Of a stretch of DNA of 25,694 bases, positions 6,599 through 15,032 are shown piece after piece. Where the stretch lies: contig CANHUD010000004.1 of assembly GCA_947463665.1 (NCBI GenBank), positions 1 through 25,694 on the forward strand, in the 5' to 3' direction. Position 1 is the first letter of the stretch. Every line of letters starts with the position of its first letter. The position numbers were made by a program, and so were the translations under genes. The DNA is from Sphingobacteriales bacterium. Its GTDB lineage: Bacteria > Bacteroidota > Bacteroidia > Chitinophagales > Chitinophagaceae. The notes below the pieces were generated by a model. It searched no databases. It was given only the letters and a program-made list of their open reading frames with translations, and was not told where the DNA came from.

Positions 6599-7633
6599 TC
6601 AGGTGGCCGGAGTGAATTGTTGCAGGAAACGAACATCGTTCTCACTGAACAGCCGGATATCGTTGATGCCGTATTTCAGCAGAGCCGGACGTTCTACGCC
6701 CATGCCAAACGCGAAACCGGTATATTTTGAACTGTCGATACCGCAGTTTTCCAGCACATTCGGATGCACCATGCCGCAGCCCAGGATTTCCAGCCAGCCG
6801 CTTCGTTTGCAAACGGAGCAACCGCTTCCCTGGCAAAGCATGCAGCTGATATCCATTTCCGCGCTGGGTTCCGTGAAAGGAAAATAACTGGGTCGGAAAC
6901 GGACGCGTACATCTTTTCCGAACATCTCCTGCACAAAGAAGTAGAGCGTTTGTTTCAGATCGGCGAAGGAAACGTTCTCATCGATGTACAAACCTTCTAC
7001 CTGATGAAAGAAACAGTGAGAACGGGCGCTGATCGTTTCATTGCGGTATACGCGGCCCGGACAAACGATCCGGATTGGCAGATTGCCTTTTTCCATTTCC
7101 CGGATCTGGATATTGCTGGTATGCGTACGCAGCAGCCAGTCGGGGTTCTGCGATAGATAAAAGGTATCCTGCATATCCCGGGCCGGATGATTTTCGGCAA
7201 GATTCAGTGCGGTGAAATTATGGAAATCATCCTCGATCTCCGGACCTTCCGCCACGGCAAAGCCGAGGCGCTGGAAGATGGAAAGGATGCGGTTGCGCAT
7301 CAGGATCACCGGATGGCGACTGCCTATGGGTGGGGGATCGCCGGGGAGCGACAGATCAATGGAGGGGCCACTGGCTGAAACGGATGCGGCAACGGAGGTG
7401 CGCAGGGCTTCCCATTTTTCTTCTGCCAGGATTTTAAACGCATTCATGATCTGTCCGAATGCTTTTTTCTGATCAACAGGAATTTGTTTCATTTCCCCCA
7501 TGAGGGTTTTCACGATGCCTTTGGTTCCCAGAAAACGGGAACGGAATTGTTCCACCTCTTCCGGTGTAGAAGCTGTTGCGGCGGCAATCTCATTCTGATA
7601 GGCATCGATCTGCTGTTGTAACTGGTCCATCAT
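6599..7633 (-). CDS. pheS: Phenylalanyl-tRNA synthetase alpha subunit
   Basis: The 344-residue class II synthetase subunit charges tRNA-Phe together with PheT, which is not in this window. An N-terminal coiled-coil tRNA-binding arm (about 1-85) precedes the catalytic core. Motif 2 is around GRVYRNETISARSHC (193-207), RPSYFPFTEPSAEMDI is at 247-262, and motif 3 is GFAFGMGVER (306-315) followed by YGINDIRLF. The phenylalanine-pocket alanine of GFAFG is A308. CxxC-like cysteines near 264-275 are usual for PheS. Two adjacent ATGs (7633 and 7630) could both start it. It heads a leftward operon and is divergent from the arginase-fold gene, with 83 bp between starts; a TATTTTCG string just before the ATG may serve as its -7 element. 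Confidence 0.97.
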   Translation of the reverse strand: MMDQLQQQIDAYQNEIAAATASTPEEVEQFRSRFLGTKGIVKTLMGEMKQIPVDQKKAFGQIMNAFKILAEEKWEALRTSVAASVSASGPSIDLSLPGDPPPIGSRHPVILMRNRILSIFQRLGFAVAEGPEIEDDFHNFTALNLAENHPARDMQDTFYLSQNPDWLLRTHTSNIQIREMEKGNLPIRIVCPGRVYRNETISARSHCFFHQVEGLYIDENVSFADLKQTLYFFVQEMFGKDVRVRFRPSYFPFTEPSAEMDISCMLCQGSGCSVCKRSGWLEILGCGMVHPNVLENCGIDSSKYTGFAFGMGVERPALLKYGINDIRLFSENDVRFLQQFTPAT

Positions 7634-7670
7634 ACTGCGAAAATAACCCTTAATTGTGGATATTCATCCG

Positions 7671-7702
7671 TTGGAGCATCATCTTCAAAAGCCTTAGTTT
7701 TG
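7671..7702 (+). promoter_or_regulatory. Bacteroidota-type promoter of the arginase-fold/dac operon
   Basis: TTGG at 7671-7674 and TAGTTTTG at 7695-7702 (a perfect TAnnTTTG) are separated by 20 bp, which fits the -33/-7 arrangement of the phylum's primary sigma factor. The ATG at 7717 is 14 bp downstream. It also rules out the longer frame that opens at 7654, since that would begin upstream of the promoter. Confidence 0.6.
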
Positions 7703-7716
7703 TCCAAAACCACGAC

Positions 7717-8853
7717 ATGAGTGATTATGCATGGCTATCCGATTTCCTGGAACCGCTGGATCCGTATGCTTTATCGGGTGATGAAGGGTATCGCGACAAG
7801 CAGATCGGTGTGTATGTATCGATGAATACCGGAGAACTTCCGGAACTGGAACAGGCTGAACTGGTTCTGCTGGGCTGTGGCGAACAGCGCGGGGCTTATC
7901 TTCAATCGGAAGGCCACGCGGCTCCCGATGCCATCCGCCACCAGTTTTACAGTCTGTATTTCTGGCACAATGAAATACAGATAGCAGATCTTGGCAATAT
8001 CCGCAGAGGAGCATCACCGGCGGATACATACGCAGCACTTTCAACGGTGATCGCAGAGTTGTTATCGATGGGAAAAACGGTGATCATTCTGGGCGGTTCT
8101 CATGATCTCACCCTTGCGCAGTATGAAGCCTATCGAAAGAGCAGGCGGGTAATTGAAGCCGTTTGCATCGATGCGCTCATAGATCTGAGTCTGGAAAGCC
8201 CGTTGCGCAGTGAGAATTTTCTGATGGAAATGCTGACGGCTGAACCCAATTTCATAAAGCAGTACAACCATCTCGCTTTTCAGAGTTATCTGGTGCATCC
8301 GGAAATGCTGGAAACACTGGATAAGCTTCGGTTTGATTGCTACCGGCTGGGGCATGTTCGTGAGCGTTCGGATGAGATCGAACCCCTGCTTAGGGATTCC
8401 CATTTGCTAAGCATTGATGTGGCGGCACTTTCCCATGCCGCAGCGCCGGCCAATCGGTTGTCGCCTAATGGACTAACCGGAGAGGAGATGTGTACACTTA
8501 CCCGGTATGCGGGGATGAGTGGAGTGCTCAATACACTGGGTATTTATGGTTATCGGGCGGAGCTGGATGTGCAGCAACTGACAGCAAAGCAGATCGCGCA
8601 TATGCTCTGGTATTTTGTGGATGGGCGGTTTAAAGGAAAACAGGAATGCAGTCTGGAGGATCGTGATCAGTTTGTGGAGTATCACAACCGGATGGCAGAA
8701 GTAGATACGGTTTTTTTGCAGAGCCGCCGCACTGGAAGATGGTGGGCTCAGTTACCCTCCGGGAAGTATATATCCTGTTCGTACAAAGATTATCTGATGG
8801 CCTGTAACAATGAATTACCAGAGCGCTGGATGCGTGCGCTCGAAAGAGAATAA
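7717..8853 (+). CDS. Arginase/formimidoylglutamase-fold protein with altered metal site
   Basis: The 378-residue protein has the ureohydrolase fold signature GGSHDLTLAQY (126-136), the equivalent of the DAHxD motif as DALID (152-156), and the SxDxD equivalent as SIDVA (232-236). By standard arginase numbering, H129, D152, D156 and D234 match the four ligands of the Mn-A site. The two ligands unique to Mn-B, normally His and Asp, are L154 and A236. A binuclear hydrolase mechanism is therefore doubtful. A C-terminal extension of about 80 residues, rich in aromatics (RWWAQLP, YISCSYKDYL), goes beyond ordinary arginases. Annotation systems would probably call it formimidoylglutamase. ATG at 7717 is supported by the promoter. 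The DacB-like gene follows 3 bp after its stop. Confidence 0.82.
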   Translation: MSDYAWLSDFLEPLDPYALSGDEGYRDKQIGVYVSMNTGELPELEQAELVLLGCGEQRGAYLQSEGHAAPDAIRHQFYSLYFWHNEIQIADLGNIRRGASPADTYAALSTVIAELLSMGKTVIILGGSHDLTLAQYEAYRKSRRVIEAVCIDALIDLSLESPLRSENFLMEMLTAEPNFIKQYNHLAFQSYLVHPEMLETLDKLRFDCYRLGHVRERSDEIEPLLRDSHLLSIDVAALSHAAAPANRLSPNGLTGEEMCTLTRYAGMSGVLNTLGIYGYRAELDVQQLTAKQIAHMLWYFVDGRFKGKQECSLEDRDQFVEYHNRMAEVDTVFLQSRRTGRWWAQLPSGKYISCSYKDYLMACNNELPERWMRALERE

Positions 8854-8856
8854 AGT

Positions 8857-10197
8857 ATGCAGAAACGAATTATTTTTTCCGGAATCGCAGGCATTCTTCT
8901 GCTTATGTCCTGCCAGACGGCCCGCATGGCTTCTATTGCAACAAAACATCTGGCAGGAGACTCCTCGCTGTCGCAGGCGCATACAGGCATTGCGGTGTAT
9001 GATCCGCAGAAGAAACGCTATCTCTATCGGTTACAGGCAGAAAAATATTTTGTGCCGGCCAGTAATACCAAGATCTTCAGCACCTATGCTGCTATGAAAT
9101 TACTGGGCGATCAGTTGCCGGGAATCCGTTATGTGGAACTGGATACGGCCATCGTGCTTATACCTACCGGCGATCCTACGCTTCTTCACCGGGATTATCT
9201 TCCACAACCGGTGGCTGATTTTATTCGTCGGGCGGCAAAGCCGCTGTACATCGATGCGTCGGCCTGGTCAACACCTGCATTAGGATATGGCTGGAGCTGG
9301 GACGATTACAGTGCCTATTACATGGCGGAAAGAAGTCCGCTTCCCGTGTACGGCAACGTGGTCAGATGGTATCAGGTAAAAGGAAAAAAAGAACAGCCGA
9401 CTACCCCTGCGGATACCGTAGATACATTTATCTATTCTGATCCCGAACTGGACGGGCCGGTGAATTTCGGAAAGCCTGAACGATCGTTCCGGGTAGACCG
9501 CGCACGCGACCAGAATGCATTTACCATTATAGAAGGCGATGAAAAACGGGCGGAAACAGATGTGCCATTTGTAACCAATGGTGTTGAAACGGCACTTGCG
9601 TTGTTGCGCGATTCACTCCACAAAGAGATCCGGATCTTAGAAACTCCGCTCAAAAAATCATTGTTACTAACCTCAAAGGATATATACAGCAGGCCGGTAG
9701 ATTCCATGCTGCAGCCGATGATGTGGCGGAGTGATAATTTCTTTGCTGAACAAACCCTTCTCATGGCAGGTTCCGCACTAACCGGTCAGCTTAATATGTC
9801 TTCGGGTGTTCAGGCGGTTTCTAAAAATCTCCTTCAGGATATTCCCGATAAACCGCGCTGGGTGGATGGAAGCGGGCTGAGTCGCTACAATCTGTTTACC
9901 CCCAGAGACTTTGTATGGGTGCTGGATCGGATGAAAAATGAGTTCCCCTGGGAGCGGATTGCTACCATCTTTCCTACCGGAGGTAAAGGCACGCTTCGAT
10001 CTTACGTAGGGGAACAGGGTCGGCTATATGCTAAGACCGGCACGCTATCCGGCGTGATCGCACTGAGTGGTTATGTGATCACGAAAAAAAATCGCACACT
10101 CATTTTTTCCATTCTGATCAATAACCACCAGCAGCCAACGGCTGTGCTGCGTGCGCGGATGGGCAGCTTTCTTAAGGAGCTGATCGAACGTTACTGA
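8857..10197 (+). CDS. dacB: DacB/PBP4-type D-Ala-D-Ala carboxypeptidase lipoprotein (S13)
   Basis: The 446-residue penicillin-binding protein has a lipoprotein signal (lipobox LMSC, Cys19). The S13-family triad is present: SNTK (S69-K72), SDN (292-294) in WRSDNFFAE and KTG (393-395) in YAKTGTLSGV. The family-typical DGSGLSRYN (337-345) is also there. It should trim or cross-link-cleave peptidoglycan in the periplasm while anchored by lipid. It is co-transcribed with the arginase-fold gene (3-bp gap). Its stop overlaps the stop of convergent mutL by 7 bp, so the two 3' ends are in contact. The following NagZ-like gene suggests a peptidoglycan turnover neighbourhood, although mutL lies between. 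Confidence 0.92.
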   Translation: MQKRIIFSGIAGILLLMSCQTARMASIATKHLAGDSSLSQAHTGIAVYDPQKKRYLYRLQAEKYFVPASNTKIFSTYAAMKLLGDQLPGIRYVELDTAIVLIPTGDPTLLHRDYLPQPVADFIRRAAKPLYIDASAWSTPALGYGWSWDDYSAYYMAERSPLPVYGNVVRWYQVKGKKEQPTTPADTVDTFIYSDPELDGPVNFGKPERSFRVDRARDQNAFTIIEGDEKRAETDVPFVTNGVETALALLRDSLHKEIRILETPLKKSLLLTSKDIYSRPVDSMLQPMMWRSDNFFAEQTLLMAGSALTGQLNMSSGVQAVSKNLLQDIPDKPRWVDGSGLSRYNLFTPRDFVWVLDRMKNEFPWERIATIFPTGGKGTLRSYVGEQGRLYAKTGTLSGVIALSGYVITKKNRTLIFSILINNHQQPTAVLRARMGSFLKELIERY

Positions 10198-12041
10198 CGG
10201 AACATTTTTTCGAGATAGTCGTTCTTGAACTCGATAAAGGTGGGTTCTCCGTCTACCGTGGTATTGGGCATAGTGCAGCTAAACAGATCGGATAGCAGAT
10301 GGCGCATCTCTTTTTCGGTTAGTAAGCTGCCTTTTCGGATGGCCCGCTGACGGGTAAGGGTTCGAACCAGTTTTTCTCTTTTGGAGAATTTTACATCGCT
10401 GGTGAAATGTTTGTATTGTTCGATGAGGTTTTCGATTGTTTGTTTTTCCTGTCCGTACTCTACATCCCCGGGTGTACCCTGGATAACATAGGTATGGGCC
10501 CCGAAGGATTCCAGTAAGTAGCCCAGTCTGCTCAGATCAGGGAGCAGTTCTTCCAGCAGCACGGCATCCGCCGGAGCCAGTTCAAGAGTGGTGGGGAAGA
10601 GGCTGGTTTGTGTGGGAATCGGTTGTCCTACTGCTGCCTGGGCGAATCGTTCATAAAGGATACGTTCATGGGCAAGTTGCTGGTGGATAACCATGAATCC
10701 CCGGTTGGTAGGTGCGAGAATAAAGGTTGCATTCACCTGCAGGAGGGGAGCATTTTCCGGAATTTCCATCCGGGAAGTGGGTGAGGCGGCAGGTGTTTCT
10801 GCCTGTTGCAGCAGGCTTTTGAAACCATTATCGGCATTGGCTTTTGAAGGCACGGTGTAGAAATCCTGCCAGTGTTTCAGTTCTGCCCGTTCTTTTTGTT
10901 TTTCGATCACATGCGCCTGGTGCTTGTCGGTAAACGTTTTGAACAGATCCGAAGCTGCCGCCGATTCCTTTTTTTGTTCTGTAAACGGCTGGGTGATGGC
11001 TTCCAGCTGCTGTACGCCCGGATCCAGCTGAAAATCCAGGGTAGGTGTTATGCTGTATTGTGCCAGTGCATGTTTTACGGCAGCCTGAATGAATGCGTAG
11101 ACGATTTTTTCATCATCGAATTTGATTTCCTGTTTGGTGGGATGTACGTTCACATCCAGATGTTCAGGGTCGATGTCGATGAACAGCACATAAGGAGGAT
11201 AGGCATCTGAGGGGATGAGATCCTGATACGCACTCATTACGGCATGGTTGAGGTATGCGCTTCGTATGAAACGGTTGTTGACGAAGAAATACTGATCGCC
11301 TCTGGTTTTTTTGGCCGCATCTGCTTTCCCTGCAAAACCCCGGATATTGAGGTAGTCGGTTTTTTCACTGACATTCACCAGTTTGGCATTGTACTGGTTA
11401 CCCAGCAGTTGTACGATCCGTTGCTTAAGCGTTCCGGGTTCCAGATGAAATACCTGTTGTCCGTTGGCTGTGAGGGAGAAGAAAAGTTCAGGGAAAGACA
11501 GCGCCACCCGGATGAATTCATCCACGATCTGCCGCATTTCTGCTGCATTGCTTTTCAGGAAATTCCGACGGGCCGGAACGTTGAAGAATAGATTCTTCAT
11601 GGCGATGCTCGTGCCATTGTTGGCGGAGCAGGCTTCCTGAACCCTGACCACACTATTATCTATTTCTATGTACGTTCCCAGCGGATCTTCTTTGCGTTTG
11701 GTTCGCAGTTCCACTTGTGCAACGGCTGCGATGGAGGCGAGTGCTTCACCGCGGAACCCCATAGTACGTATGTGGAACAGATCTTCAATGCGCCGTATCT
11801 TGGATGTGGCATGCCGTTCAAAACACATACGCGCATCCATCTCACTCATGCCCTTGCCGTTATCCACCACCTGTACCAGTGCCTTTCCAGCTTCCTGAAT
11901 GATCAGCCGGATTTCGGTTGCCCCGGCATCCACGGCATTTTCCAACAGTTCCTTTACCGCACTGGCTGGCCGCTGGATCACTTCTCCCGCAGCGATCTGG
12001 TTGGCTATATTATCGGGCAGCAACTGTATGATGTCGCTCAA
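10191..12041 (-). CDS. mutL: DNA mismatch repair protein MutL
   Basis: The 616-residue protein has the GHKL ATPase domain with E34/N35 (LLENAVDAGA), DNGKG (60-64) and GFRGEAL (95-101), the DVNVHPTKQE segment (296-305), a low-complexity linker (about 340-430) and the C-terminal dimerisation domain. Mismatch repair couples it to MutS. The C-terminal endonuclease motifs are not intact: DQHA(X)2E(X)4E reads HQQLAHERILYE (453-464), the ACR-like cysteine site reads RQRAIRKG, and the CPHGRP equivalent reads TVDGEPT. It starts at a TTG (12041); an in-frame stop upstream leaves no ATG. It is convergent with dacB and divergent from the GH3 gene across a 44-bp gap that contains an inverted repeat. Confidence 0.95.
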   Translation of the reverse strand: MSDIIQLLPDNIANQIAAGEVIQRPASAVKELLENAVDAGATEIRLIIQEAGKALVQVVDNGKGMSEMDARMCFERHATSKIRRIEDLFHIRTMGFRGEALASIAAVAQVELRTKRKEDPLGTYIEIDNSVVRVQEACSANNGTSIAMKNLFFNVPARRNFLKSNAAEMRQIVDEFIRVALSFPELFFSLTANGQQVFHLEPGTLKQRIVQLLGNQYNAKLVNVSEKTDYLNIRGFAGKADAAKKTRGDQYFFVNNRFIRSAYLNHAVMSAYQDLIPSDAYPPYVLFIDIDPEHLDVNVHPTKQEIKFDDEKIVYAFIQAAVKHALAQYSITPTLDFQLDPGVQQLEAITQPFTEQKKESAAASDLFKTFTDKHQAHVIEKQKERAELKHWQDFYTVPSKANADNGFKSLLQQAETPAASPTSRMEIPENAPLLQVNATFILAPTNRGFMVIHQQLAHERILYERFAQAAVGQPIPTQTSLFPTTLELAPADAVLLEELLPDLSRLGYLLESFGAHTYVIQGTPGDVEYGQEKQTIENLIEQYKHFTSDVKFSKREKLVRTLTRQRAIRKGSLLTEKEMRHLLSDLFSCTMPNTTVDGEPTFIEFKNDYLEKMFRQ

Positions 12042-12047
12042 AACGCT

Positions 12048-12070
12048 TAATTTTAAAAGCTCTAAAATTA
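12048..12070. promoter_or_regulatory. Inverted repeat TAATTTTA-N7-TAAAATTA, possible overlapping promoters
   Basis: A perfect 8-bp inverted repeat lies in the 44-bp gap between mutL and the GH3 fusion gene. Each arm matches TAnnTTTG in seven of eight positions, one per strand. For mutL, a TTAG sits 19 bp upstream of the box at 12070-12063. The arms could be two face-to-face -7 boxes or one operator that controls both genes. Confidence 0.35.
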
Positions 12071-12085
12071 CGACAATTTAATCGG

Positions 12086-15013
12086 ATGACTAAGTTCATA
12101 ACCATTTTCCTGACTGTTCTGACCCCCGCACTGGTACAGGCCCAGAAAACCTCTAATCTTGGTAAAAAGGCCTGGGTGGATAGCGTGTTCTCCACATTAA
12201 GTAAAGAGGAAAAGATCAGCCAGTTGATCGTGGTCCGGCTTTCGAGCATGGACAGTAAGACTGGCAAGGCGATTTTTTTTACCGATAAAGTGGAAGAATC
12301 CGTCCGCTTATATAAAGTGGGTGGTCTCTGCCTGTTTCAGGGCGGGCCTGCGGCTCAGGTGCAGGCGGTGAACCGTTTGCAGACTGCTTCTGCCTTGCCG
12401 CTGCTGGTGGCCATTGATGCAGAAACCGGTCTGGGTATGCGGATGGACAGTGTACGGCCGTTGCCCCGACAAATGATGCTGGGGGCACTCAGGGAGCCTT
12501 CGCTCCTGTATGCCTATGGCCGTTGGGTAGGGAAGCAGCACAAACGGGCAGGTATTCATATGAACTATGCGCCGGTGGTGGATGTCAACAACAACCCCGC
12601 CAACCCTGTGATCAATGATCGCTCATTTGGGGAGGATAAAGAAAAAGTAGCTGCGTATGCCATTCAGTATATGAAAGGGATGCAGGCAGAGGGCCTGCTC
12701 ACCTGTGCAAAGCATTTTCCCGGTCATGGCGATGTGAGCGTGGATTCTCATCATGATCTGCCTCAGATCCTTAAATCGCGCCAGCAACTTGACTCTCTTG
12801 AACTGTATCCTTTCCACAAAATAATTCAGGCAGGTGTGGATGCTGTAATGGTTGGACATCTCTACATTCCGGCCATAGATGCCACGGCCAACCGGGCCTC
12901 CTCTCTTTCAAAAGCCAATGTGGCCGGTTTGCTAAAAAAAGAACTTGGATTCAAGGGACTGGTCATCACCGATGCGTTGGAAATGAAAGGGGTCACCAAA
13001 TTTTTCCCTGGTGGGATGATCTCCCGCGAAGCGCTGGTAGCGGGCAATGATTTGCTTTGCCTTCCGGAAGATATTCCTGCTTCCATCGAAGCGATTAAAA
13101 AGGCTATCCGTAAACGAAAGCTGAGCTGGAAAGAGGTCGACGAGCGCGTAAAAAAGCTGCTGGAGGTTAAATACGATCAGGGACTGGCCAACTGGAAACC
13201 TGCATCTGTTGAAAACATCGTGGAGGAGCTGAACAGGGAAACGGACGGGTTGCGCCAACAAATTGCCCAGGAGGCCATCACCCTGTTGCGGAACAATGAT
13301 AAAGCTGCTTTCCCTGTTACGCCCGGAAGAAATCAGCGTGTGGCATATGTAGCTATTGGGGTTAGTAAAGATAATCTAATGGCCAGAAGGATGCGGGGCG
13401 ATTACAATGCGGATGTGTTTCATCTGGATCATAAGGCAGATTCACTCCGACTGCTTTCGCTGCTGCCACTCCTGCAGTTGAGGTATGATGTAGTAGTGGT
13501 AGGGGTTCACCAGCTGCGTCGGTATCCGGCTGGTAAATTCGGACTGAACGATATGGCCATCCGGCTGGTAGAAGGGTTGAAGGGAAAAGTGCATCATACG
13601 GTGATGCTATTTGGCAATCCCTATGCTGTACAGTATTTCCAACAGGCGGATAATATCGTTGTTGGTTATGAAGACGATGCCATTGTGCAGGAAACAGCAG
13701 CCGATATGCTAAACGGACTTCGGCTGTGCAAAGGAGTACTTCCGGTTACGGTTTCATCCGAATTTCCTGCGGGTTCCGGCCTGATCACTCCCGTACTATC
13801 TAAAGTGGATAGACTACCCGGAATGGATATGGAAAAGCTGAAGGTGATCGACAGTGTGGCAGATGAGGCCATCCGAAAGCAATCGACACCCGGAATGGTG
13901 GTATTAGTGGCTAAGGATGGTAAGATCGTCTATCATAAATCCTTTGGACACTACACGTATGACAGTCTGGAACGGGTAACGCCGGAGAGTATATATGATA
14001 TGGCTTCGGTAACCAAGATCTGTGCTACTACGTTATCAATTATGAAATTGTATGATGACGGAAAGGTGAAGCTGGAGGATGAGATCGGCAGGTATATTCC
14101 ATGGTTGAGGGGAACTGACAAAGAGCATATTACGGTTCGGAATATTTTGCTGCACCAGGCAGGACTGAAATCGTTCATCCCTTTTTACAGGGAAACCATC
14201 GATACCGCTACAGGTGTTCCGATAGCAGGAATTTACAACAAAGTATCTTCTCCGGCTTATACATATCGGGTAGCAGACAGTATGTATATGCGGAGCGACT
14301 GGCGGGATACCATTTTTCGCAGAATTGCCAGCAGTTCGCTGACAGTTCCGGCAAAGATGATCTACAGCGATAATGATTTTATCTTTCTTGGTTTGATTGT
14401 TGAGGCGATAAGTGGAGAGAGCCTTCATGCATTTGTAAAAAAACATTTTTACGATCCGATGGGATTACTAACCTCCGGGTTTAGGCCAAGGGATCGTTTT
14501 CCATTAGCGCAGATTGTGCCTACGGAACAGGAAAAGCTGTTCAGACGTCAGCTGATACGGGGCGATGTGCATGATCCGGGAGCTGCCATGTTTGGTGGGA
14601 TTGCCGGCCATGCGGGTCTATTCAGCAATGCCTATGATCTGGCTGTTCTTATGCAGATGTTACTGAATAATGGTGTGATCAATGGGAAGCGCTATCTTTC
14701 AGATACAACCATCGCCCGATTTACGGCCTATGGCAGCGATATCAGTCACCGGGCACTTGGGTTTGATAAGCCTATGAAAGACAATGCTACCCGTTCGGTT
14801 CCGTATCCTGCGGCCAGTGTTTCCCCGCAGACGTTTGGCCATACCGGATTCACCGGAATCGGTGCCTGGGCGGATCCTGCGCACAATCTCATCTTTATTG
14901 TACTATCCAACCGGGTGCATCCTTCCGGCAGTAATCTTTTCCTGAACCTTAATGTCCGGCCGAGGATGCATGAGGCTGTATATCAGTCTATGAAAAAAGG
15001 CTGGGAGGATTAA
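12086..15013 (+). CDS. GH3 beta-N-acetylhexosaminidase fused to a serine beta-lactamase-like domain
   Basis: The 975-residue exported protein has a signal peptide (about 1-20, ending VQAQ). The GH3 N-terminal domain has KHFPGHGD (209-216), the SHHDLP segment (221-226) with the NagZ-type catalytic histidine, and the nucleophile D296 in LVITDALEM. A GH3 C-terminal-like linker (about 390-565) follows. The C-terminal serine hydrolase (about 580-970) has SVTK (S641-K644), YSD (760-762) and HTG (919-921), as in class C beta-lactamase and esterase relatives. It probably cleaves GlcNAc-anhydroMurNAc or chitin-like links, plus an ester, amide or peptide bond, in the periplasm. The fusion is a recurrent Bacteroidota architecture. 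The stop codon lies in the loop of a terminator hairpin. Confidence 0.92.
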   Translation: MTKFITIFLTVLTPALVQAQKTSNLGKKAWVDSVFSTLSKEEKISQLIVVRLSSMDSKTGKAIFFTDKVEESVRLYKVGGLCLFQGGPAAQVQAVNRLQTASALPLLVAIDAETGLGMRMDSVRPLPRQMMLGALREPSLLYAYGRWVGKQHKRAGIHMNYAPVVDVNNNPANPVINDRSFGEDKEKVAAYAIQYMKGMQAEGLLTCAKHFPGHGDVSVDSHHDLPQILKSRQQLDSLELYPFHKIIQAGVDAVMVGHLYIPAIDATANRASSLSKANVAGLLKKELGFKGLVITDALEMKGVTKFFPGGMISREALVAGNDLLCLPEDIPASIEAIKKAIRKRKLSWKEVDERVKKLLEVKYDQGLANWKPASVENIVEELNRETDGLRQQIAQEAITLLRNNDKAAFPVTPGRNQRVAYVAIGVSKDNLMARRMRGDYNADVFHLDHKADSLRLLSLLPLLQLRYDVVVVGVHQLRRYPAGKFGLNDMAIRLVEGLKGKVHHTVMLFGNPYAVQYFQQADNIVVGYEDDAIVQETAADMLNGLRLCKGVLPVTVSSEFPAGSGLITPVLSKVDRLPGMDMEKLKVIDSVADEAIRKQSTPGMVVLVAKDGKIVYHKSFGHYTYDSLERVTPESIYDMASVTKICATTLSIMKLYDDGKVKLEDEIGRYIPWLRGTDKEHITVRNILLHQAGLKSFIPFYRETIDTATGVPIAGIYNKVSSPAYTYRVADSMYMRSDWRDTIFRRIASSSLTVPAKMIYSDNDFIFLGLIVEAISGESLHAFVKKHFYDPMGLLTSGFRPRDRFPLAQIVPTEQEKLFRRQLIRGDVHDPGAAMFGGIAGHAGLFSNAYDLAVLMQMLLNNGVINGKRYLSDTTIARFTAYGSDISHRALGFDKPMKDNATRSVPYPAASVSPQTFGHTGFTGIGAWADPAHNLIFIVLSNRVHPSGSNLFLNLNVRPRMHEAVYQSMKKGWED

Positions 15014-15030
15014 GTTCCTGCCAGCCTTTT
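14993..15030. terminator. Bidirectional terminator overlapping the GH3 gene stop codon
   Basis: The arms AAAAGGCTGG (14995-15004) and CCAGCCTTTT (15021-15030) pair fully. After a G/G mismatch, AGGA (15006-15009) and TCCT (15016-15019) extend the stem to a 6-nt loop. That loop carries the first two bases and much of the TAA stop region (15011-15013). Rightward, the stem runs into TTTTATTTATT; leftward, into six T residues. It serves both the GH3 gene and convergent ricT. Confidence 0.75.
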
Positions 15031-15032
15031 AT

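Noticed and set aside
7654..7716. N-terminal extension of the arginase-fold protein
   Set aside because: It would begin upstream of a strong -33/-7 promoter, and the family-like sequence starts at MSDYAWLSDF.
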